This document shows, in pieces, positions 34,046 to 48,129 of a stretch of DNA of 64,000 nucleotides; within the stretch, counting starts at the first letter, position 1; each line of letters opens with the position of its first letter. A program made the translations under genes and the position numbers. Origin of the DNA: Pegea sp. RAD2-039 (taxonomy: Eukaryota; Chordata; Thaliacea; Salpida; Salpidae); NCBI GenBank assembly GCA_034620365.1, contig JAQGEQ010000380.1, positions 2,976,001-3,040,000 of the forward strand, written 5' to 3'. The notes under the pieces are model-generated. The model was not told the DNA's origin. It saw only the letters and a program-made list of their open reading frames with translations, and made no database searches.

Positions 34046-34872
34046 ATATATAAAACTGACAGCTTCTTCACTTACTAGGCTTTATAACACAGATTTTATT
34101 TTAAAAGTAAGATCACAGCCATGACCTTTGCTCACATTTGAAAACCTTATATCTCAGTTTAGTTTTTTAAAATTATTTTTATCTTACCAAAGTCATCTCA
34201 ATCAGAACAAATAATATCTGTGTAAGGTTTTAAATCAAACCTGAATACATAGGTATTTTAAGGCTGTACAGTCGCCCTATTACACTTTGTTGAAGGACTT
34301 AAATAAGCTAGAAGTGGTCCACTGAATAGAAGAGTTCTAAATATAAATTTACTTTCAATTTTAAATCGATTTTTAGATACTTATGTTTAAGTTTATGCTT
34401 AAGTCTTAAGTAGGACAAAAAGTTTGAAAAAGTTTTCGGAAATAAATTCTAGTTGAACTCGAAAAATAAACAACTTGAGAGCCCAACCTCAACCACATGA
34501 ATTCATGTTAGATACTGATACCAACACGCCTGGAAGTAAAAGCGAAATTAAAAATGTAATATATAAAAGCAACAGTTTGAAAAGTTTTTCATTCATGACG
34601 AGAAATAGAAGCTTCTTAAAGAAGACACTGAAATTTTGATAAAATCTTTCAATTAATGCAACATCGTCAAATTACAAAATTAATAACAAAGAAAATGTAA
34701 AGTTCATTTAGTATCTATAAATAAATGAAAATTAAATTTCTTTACCAATTTTGCACAACTATCAAATAAATAACTTCGATTTCTAGGAATGGTAACGTCA
34801 AATATATATCACAAAATGGCATTTTTATTTTCAATTTTCATTAAAAATGTATCATCAATTAAACAGCTTTAT
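34046..34872. other. Spacer between LINE remnant and coiled-coil gene
   Basis: AT-rich sequence; may include the 3' UTR of the minus-strand gene ending at 34873. No gene recognised. Confidence 0.45.
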
Positions 34873-37800
34873 CTAATTTTCTATATCTTCCGAGCTTTTC
34901 TTATCAACTCTTTGATTCTCAGGTCCAAGTTGGATTTCAACGTGATGCCCTTTCGCATGTTTTTCCCAATAACCTTTAGATAAGGATAACAAATGATTCA
35001 GCTCTGATTGAATCGACGATATCTTAGATTCTAATTCTTTTTGGTGTGAATCACTTATAATAGCAACTTCCTGTTCATGTTTAGATTTTAACTCTCCTCC
35101 AATCTGTTTCCTCTGCTGTTCTATTTGATGCATCTAATATTTTCACAATTGTTAACGAAAACAGCAGAAAATTTACAACTAGCTAATATTCAAATATCAA
35201 TATTTGTTATTTATATGATTTAATGTAATTGAGATTCATATTTATCTAAATTAATAACAACGAGCTATAAAATTGATAAAACTTGAATTAGTTGACTACT
35301 AAAAGTTAAAAACTTAAATATGCAGTAATTACTGATCTCTAATTTACATTTGACTAATTTCTAAAGTTGAATAATGAATAGTAATAGAAAATAATTTAAT
35401 TTTAACAATTCAAAAATTAAATAGCAGGAAATCTAGTAGTTTGAAAATTACAAAATAAACTGATCCTAATAAAGCTTTATTCGATTTCAAACTTATAAAA
35501 TATTAAAACAAAAAATCAGCAGTTTATCTAAACTAGTGCAAATTGAAATATCTTAAATTAAAAAAGCAATTTCTTTTCAGTAAAATTTAATTTGAAAAAT
35601 ATATTTAAATTTGTTTTTGCTTTTCTAAAATCGGAGTGTTTTAGTTTGTCTTTTATTCTCTTACTTGCAAATCAAATTGCTTTCGAAAGCTAGTTAGATC
35701 AAGTTCATGGAGATATTCCAATTCAGCGAACTTCTTATGATGTCGGTGACCAATCCAAATAAGATCTATAAAAAAAAAGTCATTAATAATTCCAAATATA
35801 ATTAAAAAAAAAAACTTTGTAAAATGCTTGAAGTTCTCAAAAGGAACTAAAAAATAACTTTTTATATTTCTTAGAAAACTTTGGTTTAATTTAATGGTTT
35901 TCTTCATTATCTTTTTCACCTACTTTTAAAAATAGTGAAATATAATAGGAAAATATTTTAAATTGAATTTTTAGATTATTTATATTTTATTAGTATCAGA
36001 ACTTTTTTATGGTTTTTAAAACTTAGCATCAAAATTTATCTTTATAGATTCAGAATTCTTTTTTGCTTTTTTCTAAAATGTCTACATCTCTGGTTGAAAA
36101 CCGACCAAGATCTATCAAATAAATTTTGAAAACAACTTTTTACGGATGAACTACTAATGTAACAGCTCAAATTTTTTGCTAAGGTCGCCTAAGGCTCAAA
36201 ACCTGTTTTTATAATACATTTGAAACCATATGTGACTGGATTGATATTATTAAGAGCCACTTTTTAATATCGATTATCTACCAAATGTGATTAACGTAAA
36301 TTTATAAAAACTTCAAACAAAATCTATATTTCATTGTATAAATTGACCCGTTTATGTAAAAAATTCCTCAGATTAAAAAAATTATTAATCTGTTCAACTG
36401 TTTTTCAGTTTCTTAAAAATACTTGAAAACAGGCTAGCAATATTTTGCAGTTATATCGAATCTAATATACGTAAGAAGAACATTTGATAAAAATTCTTTT
36501 GTTGTTGTCGTATAAGTTATCAAACAATCAAACGTTATCTAACTTTGTAGTTTTAACATTTTTAAATACAATACAAATTAACCCAACAAAAAAGTTTAAA
36601 TATCTTCAAATCATATTTCCCATGTTTTTTTTGGAAAATTGATATAAAGTTGTTTAATTAAAACTTTAAATTTAAAGTTTAAGATGATTCAATGTTTCTA
36701 TTAGAATAATTTGGTTAAAGTCTGGTAAATTAAATCTAAAATAATTTGTTTAAACATTTTTAAAATATTTTAAAAGCTAAGTTTGATTGTCAGTTCTAAT
36801 ATTTTAAGAATTATTAAATCATTTAGTTTTTTAAAGCTAAAGAAAACCATTTAAAACCAAACTTTCGGTTCATAAGTGTTTTTTTTTCACTCAAGAAATT
36901 AAAAAAAAGACAGTTTATCTATTATAATAACTTATACTTCTTCACTGAAATATTAATGAGACAAAATATTTGAAAAGTTTTCCAAAACTTTTAAATAGCT
37001 TTAAAGTAAAACCTACTTTTACCTTCTATAAAACACTTTTAAAATCTTTGAACATAATTTTGTTTAAAAACAGTCTGTTTACTTCTATAATTTATAATTA
37101 TTTTCTTCTACAAGCTTTGTTTTTGATTATCCTAACATTATGAAAATATTTTAATCAGTTTTATGCTTGTAACATACAAATCAGTTGTTGTTGCTAAAAG
37201 AAAAACAAACCTGCTTCAGTTTTCAGCAACTTTATATAGATACTGTTAAATTTTTAAAAGGTTTTTCGGGCCAAAAAGCTTTTTTTAAATGTAAATATTT
37301 CAATAAAAGATTTTAGAGGTATATATTTTGTTAGTGATAAAAATTAAAGAAATTAACTTCTTACAAATTATAAAGTAACAAATTTAAGGTTTTTATGATT
37401 TATTAAAAAGTTTTTAAATAAATAGTTTTAGAGGAATCTTTAATTTGCTGTAAAATTTACTGCTAAACAACCTCACTGTAAATTGCAATTATCGATTGAC
37501 TTAAGTGATATTTGCTAAAAACCAGGCAATTTTCGATCAAAATTATTCAGTAACTAATTAAAAGTCATTAAAATAAAAGTACTTTTTAACTTAAAGAAGA
37601 TAGCATTCATAAAGAATAGATATTTTTGTTTATGTATAAAAAAGGTTAAACTAAATTACCGGTTATGTACAAACAAGTTTTGAGCATAAATTTCGTCTTT
37701 GATTTATTTTTTATAAATATTACTTTTCCTACATCTATAAGGTTGCATTTTTTGGTTTTGAATTTATAAGTTACTAATTTGAACTATTAAGACATTTTAA

Positions 37801-38022
37801 GATAAACAAACAAAAATTAAAAAGACTAAACAAAGTATAAAACAACAAGATTATTAAGTTGGATAAATAGTTCAAACTAAACTCACCAGCTATCAGTAAA
37901 ACACAAATGGTGCCCAGAACTAATGAAACTTCAAATAAAAGTGGAGAGATTCTTCTAGAATTGTTGATTCGATGTAAAAAAGAATAAAAACCAGAGCAAA
38001 CTCGGTTACAATTAAAACACAT
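34873..38022 (-). CDS. Orphan single-pass membrane protein with coiled coil, 165 aa
   Basis: I do not recognise a family. Three exons on the minus strand, 38022-37887, 35765-35665 and 35133-34873, join with phases 1 and 0 into 165 residues. The first 30 residues are Cys-rich and basic (MCFNCNRVCSGF; RINNSRR), then comes one hydrophobic segment (LLFEVSLVLGTICVLLIADL, about 29-48), then a charged linker with a His cluster (GHRHHKKF), then a coiled-coil-like stretch rich in Gln, Glu and Lys (about 80-130), and an acidic, Ser-rich tail ending EDIEN. By the positive-inside rule the N-terminus is probably cytosolic (type II). Introns are about 2.1 kb and 0.5 kb. Its start codon faces that of a similar gene 970 bp away at 38992. 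Confidence 0.68.
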
Positions 38023-38991
38023 CTTAATTATTTGCTTAAAACGAAATAAATCTGATTATGAAAATTGATTGAAAGAATTTTGTTCAAGTTAAAAAGAATA
38101 AAAAACTATTTTAGATTGTAAAGATTCATGCTAAAAAACCCTTCTGACGTAATTCTTTTCAACCTTAAATACTCGAGAAAATATACTTATAAGCTTGTTA
38201 TCTCTAGCTAGGTTAGATAGTCAAATCTGTTTAACTTTAATCAAGTCTGAAAATAACTCACAAAAATGTTTTCACTTATTTATAACTACGTCACTATATA
38301 CTCACTGAAGCGTAAACAGAATTTTATTGTTAGAATTTAAACTTTAACTTTCAAGTAAACAAGGCCTGAACTTTTTGAATGCAAATTTAAACATTTTTTA
38401 CTATAGTTAGCTCAGTAAGTTTTCCTTTATTAAAAAGAGATATGTTGGCCTAAAGCGATAAAGTTGCTTGTATATCTTGTTTTTCAAACACTTAAAAACT
38501 AGATTTTTACAAGGCTTTAACTCGAATAGAGAGATGAGAAAAAAGTTGTTAGTTAACTATATAAACTTTACCAAAAAAACTGTAGTAAAAGTTTAGCTGT
38601 CTGGAAGTTTGATTATTTTAAAAACTAAATAGATCTTACTATATAAACAGTGAGCTTATTTTAAGTGCTTTATTTTCAACCAGATTTTATGACTAAACTA
38701 TTTTTAAAAGTTTTTCTAAGATAATAGTAGAATTGATTTAAATATTCTTAAATTATTCAAAAGGAACACCATAAGTTTTTTAATAAATTTAGCTAAAGTT
38801 TAAAAACTAAATTAGAAAAATTTAGTTAAGGCACTGAAAAATGATATTAACTAAACTTTAAACAGCTGCTTTTAGTAAAACAGTCAAGCCTGAATAATAC
38901 TTTTTAGTTACCAAAAAAGTTTTAAGTAATATTTTATTATTTAGTGTGTTGGTTATGGAAAATACTGTGAGATAAAATTTGTTATGACAAA
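38023..38991. promoter_or_regulatory. Shared upstream region of two divergent genes
   Basis: The 969 bp between the two start codons must hold both promoters if each 5' UTR is short. It is AT-rich; I see no convincing TATA box or GC-rich element. Confidence 0.35.
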
Positions 38992-41635
38992 ATGAATTTA
39001 GAACGAATCTGGTCAATTCAAAAGTTGACTTTTTTTCTTCTGTTTACTTCATGCCTAATTGGATTATTCTTAAAATGTGAGTATACTAAATACTACTTAA
39101 TATTCAATATTTTTATTATATACTATTAAGTTATTACTATTCACCACAGCTCAGAGTATAAAATACTGAAAAGCAAAAGCTATCTGAATAAAAAGTTTTT
39201 AAATTGTTAATTACTGCAACTTTATATATTATGATATCATCATTATTTGATTCATAATATCAGATTTAACTAATTGGTGAAAGTCTTAAATATGTTTAAA
39301 AAACTTATTTTTAAAATAAATATATGTAATTAATAAAAAAGTTCAATTTCTGCATTTAAAAATTTGTCACAATTTGAAGCTTATATGTTATTAATCTGCT
39401 AATGAATAGCAAATATTCCTTTCACTTATTGACTGGTTTTTGATTAGCTAAGTGTGGCTATACAGACTTGAATCACTCATGCGTAACATGCCTTTAAGTT
39501 AACTCCACCTACGTTATTTGTAATCGACCAGTTTTCTCATATAGTATAAAATTAACTGAACAATTTTATAAACTACTTAAATTTTTTATGAGTTAAACTA
39601 AATAATTAAACCTCTAAGTCAAACGGATTGCTTGCTTAAAAAATAAAAACTGAAATACTGGCTGAAATATTTTTCACCAAAAATTCACAGCAAATGTTGT
39701 TTGCTAAACAGTTATCATTTACGAGTTGAAAAGTTGCATAGTTTTCTTACTTTCTGAGTTTTCATTAAAAGTTACTTTTTATATACTTATCTAGTTTTTA
39801 TCACATTTGTGGTTGAGACTTGAAACTTTTTTCTATTAGTCATATCATGATCTTAACTAGATCTATTTAAAGAATTATTTTTGTAATTATGAAATGCTGA
39901 AATGTAATTTTTCTCTGAATTCGTTTTGTGGATATTGTGTGGCTTCATATAACCTACTTCAAGATGTTTATTAGTTTTAAGTTCAACAGACTTATTATAT
40001 TGTAGAATGATATTTAATTAGATAAAACTGGTCAAATATTGGTGTTCAAACAAAACATATATTTGTAAGCCTACATTAAATTGTAAATTGTTTAAAAAAA
40101 CATATTTTAGAATTTTTATAATGTTTAATGAAAGACAATAAAATTCATCAGTAATATGAATAAAGCAGATGAAGAAAATGTGTTGCCAGATTTGATAAAT
40201 GTTGTTCTACTCTGTTGTTAATCAATCTTGTCATAAATTTTTTTAGCTTTCATTCAAATACAGAGAAAGAAAGAAAACAACTTGAAAAATGAAGTCTCAT
40301 TACGTGTAAAGCATGTTAGAGATGATTGTGATAGGAGGATTCAAGACATTATAGATGAAAACCAGCTGAAAATGCTGAACAATAACAATGTGAGTTTATT
40401 AATCAATTTGTCAGTAACAATTTCAAATGTCACTTCAATTTCAAATGCAAAAGTCTTTTGTATTAAACTTATTTCCGATAAAAGAATTAAACATGTTGTT
40501 AACATTTAGTGTAAAAGTCTTGAAAAACTACAGATACAAATTCTTGTTATTTGAATTTATCTCACAGTTGTAGATTTTGTTCAACGTTTTTAGTGGTTAG
40601 TTCTAAATTGTTTTATTGATTTTTAGAAAGAAACGGAATTGAAATTAAGTGAAGAAATTGAAAGAAAGGTCTTACAAGGTTTTTATCTGGAATTTATTTA
40701 TCTTAAAACTATTAATTCTTTGAATAATTATTTTTAACGATTTCAAAACAAAACTATTAATAGAAATAGTTAGACGAAAAATCCAAAAGTGAAAAACGTT
40801 TTTTTCTTAAAAAACTAAACTGTAGATAATATCTTGAAAAATATCTTGACAAAAAGCTTTGTGCAATAATATTGCAATAATATTGCTAAATGTGTTAATT
40901 TTGTTGATTTAATGATTTTGATTTAATAGTTTTAATTAACTTCAGATTTCAACTTGTAACATTTAAAAAAAAGTAAATAATGAAAATTTATCAGTTGTAC
41001 AAACCAGTAAATTACCAACATTATTTACAAATGAGTTATGCTTAAATAATTCAAACTAATTTATTCTCTTCGTTTATTTTTATAATAGAAATATATTAGC
41101 ATTATAAATTTCAAAAAGCTTTGAAAATATATCACATATATACACATATTTTGAAAAACCTTATTTCATTTAATAAAAGTAATTAAATATTATAAATATT
41201 TAATCAGATGATAAAACCATCGATAAACTTCAAAGTATAATTGATGAACTGAATGTTAAGCTGAAAAAGTTGGCAGAAAGCTTAAAAGAAGAACAACAAA
41301 AAGTAAATCTTGATTTTGAATTACTAGTTAAATTAGCATCTCGAAAATTAAAAACTTAAGTCGGTTTTATTTACGTTTAAATGATTATATATATATACAA
41401 CTTATCTTTAATTAATAGTTATTCTAAAAATTCTAAGTTTAAAAGTTCAAATTTTTTGATATTATATTTATTTTTTGTAAAGATATAGTAAAGCTAATTT
41501 TGTACTTTTCTATTATTTCAGGTATTTGAGATGAAAAAAAAGTTGGATATTTTTGAAACAAAAGCAAAATTAAGTAAAGAAGAATATAATAATACAATCA
41601 AAGATGTTACAAATATTATCAAGATCTCAAACTAG
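38992..41635 (+). CDS. Orphan type II membrane protein with coiled coil, 162 aa
   Basis: Five exons, 38992-39076, 40247-40389, 40627-40678, 41208-41302 and 41522-41635, all GT-AG, give 162 residues in one frame. A short N-terminus (MNLERIWSIQK) is followed by one hydrophobic segment (LTFFLLFTSCLIGLFL, about 12-28) and then an almost continuous coiled coil rich in Lys, Glu, Asp and Leu up to the C-terminus. A stretch VKHVRDDCDRRIQDII is loosely like the coiled coil of GOLM1/CASC4-type Golgi proteins, which share the short N-terminus, TM, coiled-coil plan; the protein is far shorter than those, so I treat this as a hint only. It lies head to head with the other TM/coiled-coil gene. Confidence 0.7.
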
Positions 41636-43339
41636 GAAAAAGAGACAAATTTTTCTCAATAATTTATTTTCTTTATAAAATGATAAAAAATGTATTTATA
41701 TATTTATTGTTTTGTTACTTACATTATTTTATTGAGAATGAGAAGCCTACTTTTCAATATTTCTATCTTTTTTTAATTGGTCAGTTACTTTTTCATTTTT
41801 TGATTTAAATCTTCAGAATAAAGTTTGTATATTCGTTTTTTTTTATAAAAAAAATAGAGAAATTTATATACTTCGTTTGTTTATCTAGTTTAATTAGTTA
41901 CACAAAAAATCAGCAATTAATTGAAGACTGTTTTGCTTCAACTGTAACTTGAACTTTCATCAAATAGCTGACAAAGCTAACATTTAGAGTGACCTTATAT
42001 AAGTTCAAACTGGTATCAGTGAGGAACAAAAGAGCTACTGATATTAAGACCCCTTGCAAGATTATTTTAAAATGATTAAAATTACCGAAAATAATTTCGA
42101 GCTTTTAAGAAATAAAAGTAATTTTAACTTTAGAAAATAAATGTTCTTTTGTGAAGTATGAATTTTCGATTTATTTACTTGCTTCGATTGTATTTAATCA
42201 CACTTATTTGCTAAACTACCAAAAAATCATCATCACCTCCCTAAATCATCTTAAAATTTACAAACGAGCTAGATAATATCTAAGTTGATATTCTTTACTT
42301 ATTAGTAGCTATTTGAGATAAACAGACTCGACTAAAAAAATATATAATTTTGCAATATTATATTCTTAACAGCAAAAAGTAGAAAAAGCAACTTTTTAAA
42401 ACAAGGCATTGAGTTTAAATAGAACATCTTTATATTTTAGTTTTTTAAACTTGCATTCATTTTAAGAGTGCAAAAAAGTTTAATTTATCTTTAAAAAACT
42501 CAATTAAAGAAAACAGTATTTTCAAGATATTTTATTTAAATGTTTTTTAAAGAAATTTCCTGAAGATTTAAACAATATCGATTCGTTGAAAGTTTTTATT
42601 CTTGCTGTTTAGTTGGTAACCATTTCAGCTGAGATACAATTTCAAATCTTATGCACACAGATTGATTTATCATTTGTAAAATACAAAGCCTCTTATTTCG
42701 ATTATTAAAAGAATATTTCATCAAATAAATCTTAGCCTTATCCTCATAAACTCATATAATTCTGTAACGATATTGACTTTTAATAGTAATCTCTTGTTTC
42801 CATTTTTAATTGATAGAACTATTTCATACTTCAATATTGAGTCCACAGACATATATTGAAAGCAAACGCTTCGAAGCTGCCTTGTTATGCTGACCAGTTA
42901 TTTTGGAAAGTATGACCAAGTCTTGACTATAATGAAAAACTACTTTGCAGTACAAAAACTATTATTAATTCCAAAAGAAACCAATTAGAAAATATTTGAA
43001 TTAAAATAATTGCGTTAAACTATTTTCTGTTAAACTAATTGTTGTTCACGTCAAGTTCTTTAAAACTTTCATTACTTGGCACGAATGAAGCTAGTGGACC
43101 GATTTGTGAAGTTAAAATGAATTTTAAATCATCCCCTAGTTGAAAGTAAACTTACAAGAACAACTTATTATCAAATCTTTAACTTTTACTCAAAACGTTT
43201 ATAAAGTATAATAAACTTTTATTGATGGTTTGCCCATAAAGAAAATTTAAACTTTTAAAAACTACTGGATGCATTTTTTGTTTGAAGAAAATTTATATTT
43301 TTAAGCAACATTAGCTTGTTTGTATTCTTGGTGTTCTAA

Positions 43340-43460
43340 ATTGTAAATCACACTTTCGAAATGGCAGTGTTTGCGATGTTATAACGATTCAACTTCTGCT
43401 TGAACAACGCGGGTGATTCTGATATGACCATGCCTGATGGCAGCTGGTTCCAAGTACTAT
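43340..43460 (-). mobile_element. CR1/Jockey-like LINE, ORF2 end (copy C)
   Basis: Reverse complement matches the ORF2 C-terminal region of the copies at 11 kb and 63 kb, including the TGGAACCAGCTGCCATCA block and the GTTGAA-CGTTATAA block. Only about 120 bp remains. Confidence 0.7.
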
Positions 43461-44876
43461 TAGATAGTTATATAAATGTTACTTAAACATCAAACAATTC
43501 TTTTATATTATTCAAACTTAGAAAGCATTAAATTATCACTAAAGTTATTTGAAATGATAACAACTAACAAACAATAAATTTGTAGCTTTAAGTGATTGTT
43601 TTTAAATTGTTAGCTTGTTTATTTTACAAACAAAAATTTACTAACTTTTAAAAAAGGTTTTTACTTTATTTTACTACAGTAATGTTGGTAAAAAATAATA
43701 CATGAAAAAGATATAAGAAAGCCATTATTGGAATAACAAGGTAGACGCAAAACGTCAGTGCAGTTACTATATTGGAATCAGTCGGAAAAGCACAGTTATC
43801 AGTTTGTAGCTTGGGGCTAGTTTTTGTTTAGTTCAATATGAGTAGCTTATCTCTTAATATAGCTTTTACCTATCTTCTAAGCCTATTTGATAGATAAGAC
43901 TTACGACCAATAATGTAAATTGAAAAGTTATTATTTTTCAGAAACCAATCTAAAATTGAATTGCATTTAATCTTAAGACAGAATATTTTGAATATATTTT
44001 GAAAATATGTATTTGTTGTTTTGCAGTATAAATTGCTGACATTATTGTAAAAGTTATAAAGTATATGAGGCGATTAATTAACAACTCTGCAGTTATTTAA
44101 GATGAGTGATTATGCTAAGGGCAGTATTTTTCTATTTATTTTTCTAAAAATGATAAATAGTAAATTGTAAAATAAAAAAAAACACTTTACTTTATAATAC
44201 CCCTTAAAACAATTAATTGACTTAACATTATTTTAATGAATAAAATTAATTCTGAATAAAGTTTTAAAAGTAAGTTTCTATCAAGTTTCCATTGAAGTTT
44301 TATTTCAGATTTTTTCTATTACTCATATTGATCACATGCAAGTGGCAGCTGTACTTTCACTTTTACAGCTGTTTTACTATTTAAGATTCTTTAAATTCCA
44401 TTTATTGATTCTCGTTAAATTTACTAGTTAGATTTGAAAAAGTAGTTTTAGATTAAATAATGTTAGCGCAAGCCTTAAAAAAGTTCAGTAATAATAAACT
44501 AAAAGTAACAAGGATAGATTATTTTTTTTATATTTGATAGAAATTTGATAATGAACAAAACTAAAACAATTACGATTTGGTGCTACTCTGTATTATGAGT
44601 CATATCAAATATAGAAATTGTCTAATGAAAATTATAAACTATTTTGTAGTCACAACACAAACAGTTCAGATAAACTGCTTTATAATGAAGACATGTTTGT
44701 GTCTATTTTTCTTTGAGACATGAATAGATATCATTTTTGAAATTTATTATATGTAATTTAAAAATCTTCAAGCTACATGTTTGTTAATTAACATTTTAAT
44801 AATCTAAAAGACTTAGAAAATTTAATAACTTATTTATAAGTAAATAATATTTACCTACAAAATTCTTTTCGTAGAG

Positions 44877-44944
44877 CAACTAGCATTAGTGATGAGGGCA
44901 TCTCAAGCCTTTTAATGATGCTATCAAGATGAAGGTGCTAGTTG
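44877..44944. other. Imperfect hairpin, candidate structured RNA
   Basis: The ends CAACTAGCA and TGCTAGTTG pair over nine bases; further in, GGCATC and GATGCT pair, with a loop near CAAGCCTTTTAAT. The total is about 68 nt. It is more GC-rich than its neighbourhood. The size fits a small-RNA precursor, but I do not recognise a known microRNA in either arm, and internal loops are large. Confidence 0.3.
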
Positions 44945-47840
44945 TTGAACGCAGGTACAAACACAAAATTGACTTTGTAAAATAATGACAGAATATCTCA
45001 CAGATCAAGATTCAGATAATATGGATTTTAACTTAATTTTTGTTCAAGATTTAATTTAGTTTTGCTGTTTCTTAAAAACAAAGTTCTTCTAGTGTTGTTA
45101 GTTATAAAAAACTAATATTTCTATTTGAGTATTATTTTAGATATTAATATAAAGGTCTGAAATTTGATTTAAAAATTAAACTTTTTCATATAAACTTTTG
45201 TTATTGCAAAGCATTTAAAGTAATTTAATTTTTTTTAAATCTTACTAGCAATTTGAACTAAATAAATTGTTCAATGATTTCATGAACAGCAGATATAATG
45301 GTAATTCTCAGTCTCATTTCAAGCAAAAAATCATTTTAATTCAAAATGAAAATTTCTGCGCCAGACAGGATCACACAGATAATGCTGACGTCACTGATTA
45401 ATGACATCATCATACAAATTGGCTTAAAAGAAACAGAACTTTTAGATTTTTATTAAAAAAAATAGAAAAGAAGCTCAACTAACTTAAAATTTGGATTAAT
45501 TTTATCATTTTTTCTGACAGATTTGGCTAGTGGAAAATTTGTGAATAGTAGAACTTTGAACAACACTAAGTGAATGTCTATAGGTTCAGCAAAATGCATT
45601 TGTTTATTTGATTTATAGTTTCTGATAAGAGTTTAGATTTGAATTAGTTTATTTAAGTAACTTAAAAGAATTATTTGTTTGTAACTAAATGAAAAACTTC
45701 TTGTTAAAGTTTCAATCTGTTTCTAGAAAAGTTTTATAATAAAAACTTTAATTGTTTACATGAAGTTAGAATTCAATTTAATTAATTTGAATAAGAGTGA
45801 ATAAAAATAATAATTTTTTATCATTTGTATTAAAACAACTTGTTGAGCTGAACTTAGCACATTAGATAAGGTGGCCATGAAAAATATTGATTGCTAAATA
45901 ACGATTTAGTTACAAATTATTTGCAATTGTATCTTCAAATTAGTTTTATTTGTCCGTCTCTGTGAAAATATATTTACTACCACTACGGTGCTTTCCCTTT
46001 GTTACTAAACATCAGCTTTATGAATAAGATACATTTCTTATTTTCTATTATTAGTCGAGAAGTTTTATGAGCCAGAATGCAAAATTGACTCTGTGGAAGT
46101 TTTATTAAAGTTTTGAGTTTTATGTGAAGTAACAAGTGGTGTTGTTACTATACTTCAGTAAATACAAAAGTTTTATTACTTCTTTTAATTTGAATCAAGA
46201 AATGCTTTTTTTTTCTAAAATAAGACTTTTAGAAATAGAAATGCTTAAAAAGCGTATTTACAGGAAAACTACTAATCCAAGATTTTTGCTTAAATAGCTA
46301 AAAATACAAACAGATTTGGTAATAATTGCTTGAATTGAATTCTTTGTATAAGATTAACTTTGTTCTTTGTTATTATTACACTTGGGAAATTAAATTTAAC
46401 TAAAACTCTGTTTGCTGGAATAATAGATTAGATTTCTACCACAGAAAATACTCAACAACTGTTTTACATAGCTTCGGGAAACGATGACGTCACGTTAAAT
46501 TTTCTCATATCAATGTAGCAAGTCAGGTGGAAATAGTCACATTTAAAAGCTAAAAAGTTTTCTAATGACTGTTTAGAACTTATTGTTTTATTCAGAAGTT
46601 CTTACAAATGCAAAGCTGGTTTATTGTTAACTGCCTAGTTAGGATATATTTTGTTTATTTTCAAAATTTTCAGAAATTAAGTAATTTTCTTGAAACCAAA
46701 TGATGTTTTATTTACTTTGAAAAGTTTTTTAAATTAAAGTTTGTTTTACTGATAAATAAAAATTTGGAAGAAGAACAAATTATTACTTCTTTAAAAGTGT
46801 ACAGCTGATAATTGTCTGAATACTAATAAAAAGAAAATCTTTCATTAATTTTTTACTTAACGTACAAACACTTTTTCTATATTTGTAAGTTAGTAATTAT
46901 TAACAACATGAACTTAACTACTGACATAAAAAGTAGCAAATAAAAAATATCCCAAAATTATTGGTTATTTAACATAAGGCCTTTTTCTGATCACCTATCA
47001 CCTAATGTTATTATTAAATTTAAATACAAACTTTTTAGGCTAAAAATATCATGTTTATACTTTAAACTTTTTTGGCTTTTAAATGTATACAAATATGAGA
47101 CTGTCAGTAACTGAACTATATGACAAAAGTATTCAAAATATATTTCTATAAAGCTTTATAAACTGACTTTAAAAGATATACTAGACTCTTTATTTTTTAT
47201 TAATGAGTTAAGATGTAAATTATGAAATTTAAACTGAATACACCAGGTAACTACTGAGAAGTTAGAAATATTTTATTTAAAAAGTTTTTTTACTATAATT
47301 GTTTGTTTTTGTTACTTTAAAAGTTTAATAATGTTAAAATGCAAAGTTTTGTATTGTATTAGGTTTATCGAGGAAAAAAGTTTCACTTTGTAGTTAGTCA
47401 GTGATGATTTCAGCTAGCACCCACTATTTCATAATCGATTTATAAATTACATTAGATAGGTAATTACTGTTTAGTATTACAGAAATATTTACTATTTTGT
47501 AAAATTGTGGTTCATTGATTAAAAAACGATGAAAATATTGAATTAAAATGAATTTGATTAATATTTCAATTAAATATTATTTTACTATAACCAAAACAAA
47601 ATAGAGTCCGAATTTAACAAAACTCTAGAATGTAAAAAACGTTTTTGTAGTACCTAATAGCTTTAACTATAAAGTTTTTTCTTATAAATTGCGTAGGTTT
47701 TGCTGAATAGTTTTTCAAAAGTATTTTCAACCAGAATTTTATGTTTTTTTATTAATTTGACTTATTAAAAGACACTGATTGCAAGATAATTGGAACAAAA
47801 AACATTATCTGTTTTTAGAAATAAAGTTTATTTTTTTATG

Positions 47841-48129
47841 TTATTTACTTTCAGATTCTACTTGTTTAGCTAGGTAAGTTTTATTACTGGATAATTCAAT
47901 AGCTTCTATACAGTTGCCATTTGCTAACAAATTCAGAGCTTTTTTCAAACATACAGCGAGAATCAATACAACGTCATTGCCTTCTTTTTTCTTTGCTTTC
48001 TATCTTTTGTAGCAATTCAAAAGTCTTAGACTCAGTTATAAGTATTACTTTTGAAGCTTTTTCAATCTATTTCAGAGCAATTCCAACCAAATTTATTACT
48101 GCTGACAAAATAGCGTTTAGTATTTTCAT
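47841..48129 (-). pseudogene. Coding-like relic, unknown product
   Basis: On the minus strand a helix-rich protein-like stretch starts at an ATG (MKILNAILSAVINLVGIALK) and continues with Lys/Glu-rich, then Leu/Ala-rich sequence to a TAA at 47841, but not in one open frame; it has several breaks. It may be a dead copy of a small gene, or two exons whose splicing I cannot resolve. No family recognised. Confidence 0.3.

Noticed and set aside
41996-42018. TATA box plus initiator pair
   Set aside because: The spacing is too short (about 22 nt) and no gene follows.
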